A stretch of 64,000 bases of DNA from Penicillus capitatus (Eukaryota; Chlorophyta). The notes below the pieces were generated by a model. That model was not told the DNA's origin and did no database searches. It saw only the letters and a program-made list of their open reading frames with translations. The translations under genes and the position numbers were made by a program. Position 1 is the first letter of the stretch. Every line of letters begins with the position of its first letter. Below are positions 59,797-64,000 of this stretch, in pieces. The stretch covers positions 1,426,001-1,490,000 of the forward strand of contig OZ287698.1 in assembly GCA_965649825.1 (NCBI GenBank), given 5' to 3'.

Positions 59797-60046
59797 GCCT
59801 ATTGCATTCCTACCTTTACCCACGGTTCAGAACTCGCCGAGAAAAGAAGACCACCACGAGGAAAGAACGATCCCTCGCGATGCTGGCCGTTGACAAAACC
59901 GCCCGCGATCGATTTTGCAAGATGTCGACGAAGTGGATGATGGGATGGAGTGGTCAACACGATGTAGGCTTTGTTATGGGACATACGGCAGGTGGACCGC
60001 GCCCAGTCTATCCCTATCGACATAACCATAAGGTCGAGTGCGTAAA

Positions 60047-60119
60047 TTCCGCTGCCGGGAATCGAACCCGGGCCTTCTGAGTGAGAGTCAGAGATCATAG
60101 CCACTAGACTACAGCGGAA
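60047..60119 (-). tRNA. tRNA-Glu (anticodon CTC)
   Basis: On the minus strand TTCCGCT pairs with AGCGGAA. The D arm contains TAGTCTAGTGGCTA. The anticodon stem TCTGA/TCAGA has loop CTCTCAC, and the T arm is CCGGG-TTCGATT-CCCGG. No intron. It lies 250 nt from the tRNA-Arg, in the opposite orientation. Confidence 0.95.
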
Positions 60120-60210
60120 GACATCTTCTACCGCATGGTTTTGTTTTAAATCACGTCCGTCTGGGAAAAACCCGTTCTAAGAGCATTGCAACTAAAAATC
60201 TCGTTCTCCG

Positions 60211-60986
60211 ATGCAAGGCCGATGGATTTTCGTCATCGCCGTCGTCTCCTTGGCGCTCTTCGGAGATTTTATCGCTCTCTTTAGCACCACCCATCTACAG
60301 CAAACACATGAGCATGCCGAGGCCCCGCCGCCTCCGACGCTCAACGACCTTCTGGCCGCACGCAGCCTCGACAAGCGTGTTCACGTGTCTTACTGCGCTG
60401 CATGATCCTACAAGTGCAAAATGGACATCCAGGCCTACCATGTTCTTACATTCTATGCATAGGGGGGCATTTGTACGTCTTGCACAGACTCTCCAGCATC
60501 AGTATCCAGGAACCGAAATCACGGGTGACACGCATCCTGTCTCTCCTATCACGGCATGTCACATCATCACACCATCACTCAAACGACATGCTCATGATGT
60601 GACAGGCGAAGCTGATGATGGTGATTGATGCGATGCGCTTTGGTGGAATCGGCATCGTGGTCTTCAGCGATCATCTGACGCCGTTACTGGGCGACGTGCA
60701 AATGCCTCCTCTTTGGAATCAGATACGTACAAACAAGGTGCAGTCTTGTCTTCTTTTGTGGTTCGTCGGCGGTACGCTTTCATCCAATCTTGAAAAGACA
60801 GGTGCGTTCGAGATCTACTTCGATGGGAACAAGGTAACCAACGCCACAAAATCCAACATCACATTCTAAATCGCCATTTCTGACCAGATCTTTTCAAAAC
60901 TCGAAGAGAATCGACTACCGCATCTGAATGAGATAACGACAGCGATGGATCGAATTCTGGCGGGCGTGGATAACCAAGCCGACTAA
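60211..60986 (+). CDS. Selenoprotein T (thioredoxin-like Rdx family), TGA read as selenocysteine
   Basis: Four exons (60211-60413, 60463-60553, 60606-60833, 60888-60986) give 206 aa, close to animal SelT (about 195). A signal anchor (WIFVIAVVSLALFGDFIAL) is followed by the redox motif. Codons for Cys62-Ala-Ala are followed by in-frame TGA at 60403-60405, then SYKGAF. In SelT this is exactly the conserved CxxU position, so the TGA most likely encodes Sec65. Downstream the family pattern continues: QHQYPGTEITGDTHP, LMMVIDAMRFGGIGIVVFSD, PPLWNQIRTNKVQSCLL, then KTGAFEIYFDGNKIFSKLEENRLP. SelT is an ER membrane oxidoreductase. Intron 2 has a GC donor. Treating TGA as a stop would leave a 64-aa remnant. 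A SECIS candidate lies in the 3' UTR. Confidence 0.9.
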
Positions 60987-61033
60987 AGCGCTCGATCCGA
61001 CGGGCGAGAATACCTCTCTATGCATTCAAGGAC

Positions 61034-61091
61034 GCCATGTCTATCTGGAATGAAGATCCGGCGACAATCAGGATCTGATGCGACAGATGGC
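61034..61091 (+). promoter_or_regulatory. Candidate SECIS element
   Basis: Forty-seven nt after the SelT stop the sequence can fold. GCCAT pairs with ATGGC at the base and CTG with CAG. The SECIS-like quartet ATGA (61050) faces TGAT (61076), above which AGATCC pairs with GGATC(T). AA occurs in the apical loop 12 nt after ATGA, the usual spacing. The upper helix is short and the basal helix bulged, so this is an imperfect match to the eukaryotic consensus. Confidence 0.4.
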
Positions 61092-61306
61092 ATGTCCGTT
61101 CGCGACATCTCCTTGTAGAGCAGGCAGACAGACAGTCTACGAAATCTATTACGCTTTCGAAAAACATCCCTTCACATCTTTCGTGATCCGTCATTGTACA
61201 GCACAGTCGAGTCCCGCCACCAAGGTCATCTTCAGGATGTTGTGTTGCCACAGTCAAAGCATGAGGTCTGTTCGTTCGTTCGTCTGTTCATGCCACGCGC
61301 GTGTCT

Positions 61307-61884
61307 TCAGTAGAAGAGATCTGGCAGTGCGCCGTAGATGGTCTGAGGTGCTGGCTCGCCAACTTGGGATCTCGCATTCATCTCTCTCAACGCCTGACGG
61401 GCAAAGCTCCGTGTGCGTGGCGGCTCAGCTCGTTGCATCTCGGCATTGCGTTCAGCCTGGAGCGTCGTTCTTTGACGATCCCATTTGACCCTATCCGTCG
61501 ATGGCATCTCTTGATACCCGCGTGGTCTCCTGCGGCAACCTCGATCGCATGTCGTCTTCGTGATCGAGGTTTGACTTGAAGAGAAGGATGTGGCGTTCTG
61601 GTTTGTGTATCGCGTAATGCATCCAACCCCCAGACTGCGTCACACCAAGTGCCCGCCATTCCGTCTACGCATAACGATCGCATTGTCCGCCGCGTTTGCG
61701 ATTCGAACGCGCCGTACCTCTTTCATCAAACGCTGTTCCGGGATACGTCGAACGTATTCCTTCGGCAAAACGACGTGTCTACATATCACACGACATCCTC
61801 CCACACTCCAGACGTCTCAGCGTCGCACCGGTATTCGAATTGATCGTCGGTGTAACGCTCCGAGTATTCGAAGTTGCGCGACAT
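61307..61884 (-). CDS. CKS1: Cyclin-dependent kinase regulatory subunit CKS1 with C-terminal extension
   Basis: Four exons (61829-61884, 61718-61778, 61540-61664, 61307-61490) give 141 aa. The first about 75 residues are a complete CKS fold: [59 protein letters not shown]. It keeps the phosphate-pocket Arg/Trp residues and the HxPE hinge (HKPE). CKS proteins bind CDKs and phosphorylated substrates. A basic and charged extension of about 65 residues follows ([18 protein letters not shown] to [11 protein letters not shown]), longer than in yeast or animals. Its frame is reached through a 49-nt GT-AG intron; without splicing the protein would end after RDAIDG. Convergent with selenoprotein T. 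Confidence 0.93.
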
Positions 61885-62060
61885 GACGGCGGCGATCGAG
61901 ACAAGGAGTCAAAGGAAACAGACGTCGGCTCGAGTACACTCGGGAGAAGCGCCACTAGATGACGTCCATCCACATCATAACCTCGATCGATGTCGATGTT
62001 ACGTGCCACTACTAACGAGTTGACAAGTGTTGTCGACGCGATTCGTGCGTTGCAAACTCA

Positions 62061-62579
62061 ATGGGTCGAATTTACGTCGAGTATGTGGAGGGGCGCCCCT
62101 ATCGTTGTCGCCATTGCCACTGCCATCTGGCCACGGCCGATGACTTGTTGTCCAAAGTACCCTTAGCCTTCACGGCGACCGTCTCGACCGTCGAGTGCGT
62201 TCGTGTGTTTGCAGCAATTCCATTCGAAGAACGGAAGAGCCTATCTCTTCAAAGGCGTGGTAAACGTGTGCTTTGGCTCCAAAGAAGAGCGCCTCATGAC
62301 AACGGGTGTCCACATTGTCCGTGACGCATATTGCATTGGATGCATGCTACCCGTCGGCTGGAAATATGTAAGGGCCCATTGCACGATGCGGAGTGGTCAG
62401 GAACGGTGACTGGGGTATGTTCGTTCGTGTAGGAAGTTGCTTATGAATATGAACAGAAATACAAAGAGGGCAAGTTCATTCTGGAATGTGTCAAGTTGGA
62501 GACAGAGACAGGGTCACACGATCCTTGCTTTCCTGGCCAGGAGATGCGTTTCTCAGAACTCGGTGCAACCTGTCCCTGA
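62061..62579 (+). CDS. Yippee-like zinc-binding protein
   Basis: Three exons (62061-62156, 62215-62367, 62433-62579) give 131 aa. The Yippee fold is recognisable: YRCRHCHCHLATADDLLSK, QFHSKNGRAYLFKGVVNV, GVHIVRDAYCIGCMLPVGWK, then YEYEQKYKEGKFILE. The two CxxC pairs that hold the zinc are intact (CRHC and CIGC). Yippee proteins are small, highly conserved nuclear/centrosomal proteins related to the cereblon and Mis18 folds; their exact function is unclear. The extra C-terminal 25 residues (ETETGSHDPCFPGQE) are not typical of YPEL proteins. Confidence 0.93.
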
Positions 62580-63154
62580 CATCCATCTGGCCCAGTAAGA
62601 AAGGGAGGCGGGGATGGACTCCTTAAAACGACGCGATCGGGCGTGATGGGACAGGTGTGTCTGTAGGGGAGGAGACCTGGGATGGCTGTGTCTGTACACT
62701 AGCGGATGGATGGATCGGTGGGTGCGTGTGTGGGTGGGTGACGGTTACCTTTCTTTCGACATACTCCACAGCACAACACACCGCTCTTAGCATTCTGTGT
62801 TTTTTATTCTTGCGGTCGTCGGACAATTCTGTACACAGAACTAAAGCCTGCCAGCTGGTTTTGGATCTTTTTTGGAGCTAAGTTATCCTCTGTATGTACG
62901 CATGTACCCATAAACCCTTTGAAAGACACAGGATTCGTTCGCTCTTCAATCTCTGGCTGGTCTGTCTCTGGTATGGAAGCACAGCGATGTCTCGGCGTTT
63001 TGTCTTCAGCCATGATTCTTTTGATTTGACGACGGTTCAATGAAAATCTAGATGAATGCATTTTGAGGTGTCAAAATGGTCAGGCGTCTCATTCCGCTGC
63101 GTTTCGGATTGCGGCTGCCGTGCAGAAGCGCCACGTCGATTGCCGCAGGTCGTC
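62580..63154. other. Intergenic region between Yippee and isocitrate dehydrogenase
   Basis: About 575 bases with a GT/GG-rich stretch around 62640-62750. A possible small minus-strand ORF lies inside and is listed separately. The rest probably serves as the promoter of the dehydrogenase. Confidence 0.4.
62804..63061 (-). CDS. Possible small protein
   Basis: An 85-codon minus-strand ORF starts with ATG (MHSSRFSLNRRQIKR) and ends in VYRIVRRPQE, followed immediately by AATAAAAA, which could act as a polyadenylation signal. Composition is acidic then basic, with no known motif. It may be a genuine short gene or one exon of a spliced one. Confidence 0.3.
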   Translation of the reverse strand: MHSSRFSLNRRQIKRIMAEDKTPRHRCASIPETDQPEIEERTNPVSFKGFMGTCVHTEDNLAPKKIQNQLAGFSSVYRIVRRPQE

Positions 63155-63992
63155 ATGTTATCGCGACTAGCTTATGTTACGCGACGATTGGGAGGAGAAT
63201 CGATATTGCCCAGCAGCAGTGTCGCCGTCGCCATGTCTTCGGCAGAACGCGTCGGCACGACACAGATCGACACGTTCCGATGCCTCAATACATTCTGTAT
63301 GATAGGATCGACGATGCGTCTGTTCGCCACGGGCGAAAAGATCAAAGTGACGGAACCGGTCGTCGATCTGGACGGCGACGAAATGACCAGGTCGTCTCGA
63401 CCTCTCCGAAACCTCCAGCACACCATTCTAACGCGATGCTGTCTGTAGAGTGATCTGGAGAATGATAAAAGAAAAGGTCCATTCGGATGGCTCGTGACAG
63501 AAATGAGATGCCTGTTTGGCGGCCCTGTTGACTGTAGTTGATATTTCCGTACGTGGATGTGAACATGGAGTACTACGATTTGGGTTTGCCGCATCGAGAT
63601 GCCACAGACGATCAAGTCACGATCGATGCGGCTCATGCCATAAAAGTGTGATCGCTCACTCTTTTGCCTTACATACAGATGCCGACCACACGATATACAG
63701 AAACACAAAGTTGGTATCAAATGCGCAACGATCACACCTGACGAAGCACGCGTGGAAGAATTTAAGCTTAAGAAGGTCAGGAACCGCGTCGGCAGTCTGT
63801 TGCTGGTGTGGCACTGGTGCGGTGCAGATGTGGAAGAGTCCCAACGGAACGATCCGTAATATACTGAACGGTACCGTATTCCGTGAGCCCATTGTGGTGT
63901 CGAATATTCCAAGACTGGTTCCGGGATGGAAGAAGCCGATCGTCGTGGGCAGACATGCATTTGGCGATCAGTATCGCGCCACAGACATGTTG
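63155..63992 (+). CDS. NADP-dependent isocitrate dehydrogenase, N-terminal part
   Basis: Five exons are seen (63155-63390, 63449-63476, 63538-63645, 63701-63775, 63828-63992); the next intron begins at 63993 (GTGAGCAG) and the gene runs off the window. The enzyme oxidatively decarboxylates isocitrate to 2-oxoglutarate. Motifs: [74 protein letters not shown], and the [20 protein letters not shown] segment. The start chosen gives a basic leader ([16 protein letters not shown]) like a mitochondrial presequence. An internal Met (MSSAERVG) would give a shorter form, and the frame is open upstream to 63056. Intron 3 carries an AAAAGTGTGA/TCACTCTTTT inverted repeat. Confidence 0.93.
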
Positions 63993-64000
63993 GTGAGCAG

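Noticed and set aside
60308-60628. Alternative plus-strand ORF overlapping selenoprotein T
   Set aside because: It is a shadow frame; only the SelT frame carries family motifs on all four exons.
62640-62750. GT/GG-rich stretch as a G-quadruplex or telomere-like repeat
   Set aside because: The runs are irregular, with no tandem unit or four clean G tracts.

Overview
The window is nuclear DNA of an intron-rich unicellular eukaryote. Nearly every gene is cut by very short introns: about 120 were modelled here, 35-86 nt, most close to 50 nt, GT-AG with a minority GC-AG. In each multi-exon model the exon lengths sum to a whole number of codons and the splice phases restore conserved family motifs, so most models are firm. 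Base composition is near 50% GC. A plastid/plant-type ALA dehydratase, a selenoprotein T with an in-frame TGA, polynucleotide phosphorylase, an IEF-like secretory protein and TerD-C2 proteins fit an alga or plastid-derived protist (SAR/alveolate-like). The species cannot be fixed from sequence alone.

Layout. 1-9.6 kb: a SWR1/SRCAP-type helicase fragment (HSA region, minus), adenylate kinase and ALA dehydratase (plus), a DnaQ-fold protein with degenerate catalytic residues (plus), a STE11/MEKK-type kinase and Pescadillo (minus). 9.7-23.2 kb: four tandem seven-exon cationic amino acid transporter paralogues (minus), interrupted by a gag-like retroelement ORF and dispersed repeats. 21.2-26.5 kb: a tight minus-strand run (small Cys-rich membrane protein, 953-aa IEF-like protein, transporter 4) with gaps of only 11 and 16 nt. 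27-36.6 kb: a 14-exon plasma-membrane-type Ca2+-ATPase, a class I aminotransferase with a basic N-terminus, a secreted subtilisin and a double alpha-crystallin-domain protein.

36.6-41 kb is gene-poor, with an inverted copy of the dispersed repeat. 41-47.7 kb is a TerD/C2 cluster: two TerD-C2 proteins flank four tandem C2-only paralogues. 47.7-64 kb holds an unknown basic protein, a double saposin protein, a duplicated PNPase fragment, RPA1, adenosine kinase, a transporter pseudogene, full-length PNPase, tRNA-Arg, tRNA-Glu, selenoprotein T, CKS1, Yippee and the 5' part of NADP-isocitrate dehydrogenase.

The genes are mostly housekeeping (nucleotide and haem metabolism, DNA replication, ribosome biogenesis, cell cycle, organellar RNA turnover). 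On top lie lineage-specific expansions in transport and Ca2+-linked membrane or stress proteins. The most interesting signals are the selenoprotein T TGA with a possible SECIS, recurrent hairpin-bearing introns, frequent GC-AG introns, operon-like spacing, the TerD/C2 array with apparent gene conversion, and the apparently inactivated exonuclease.
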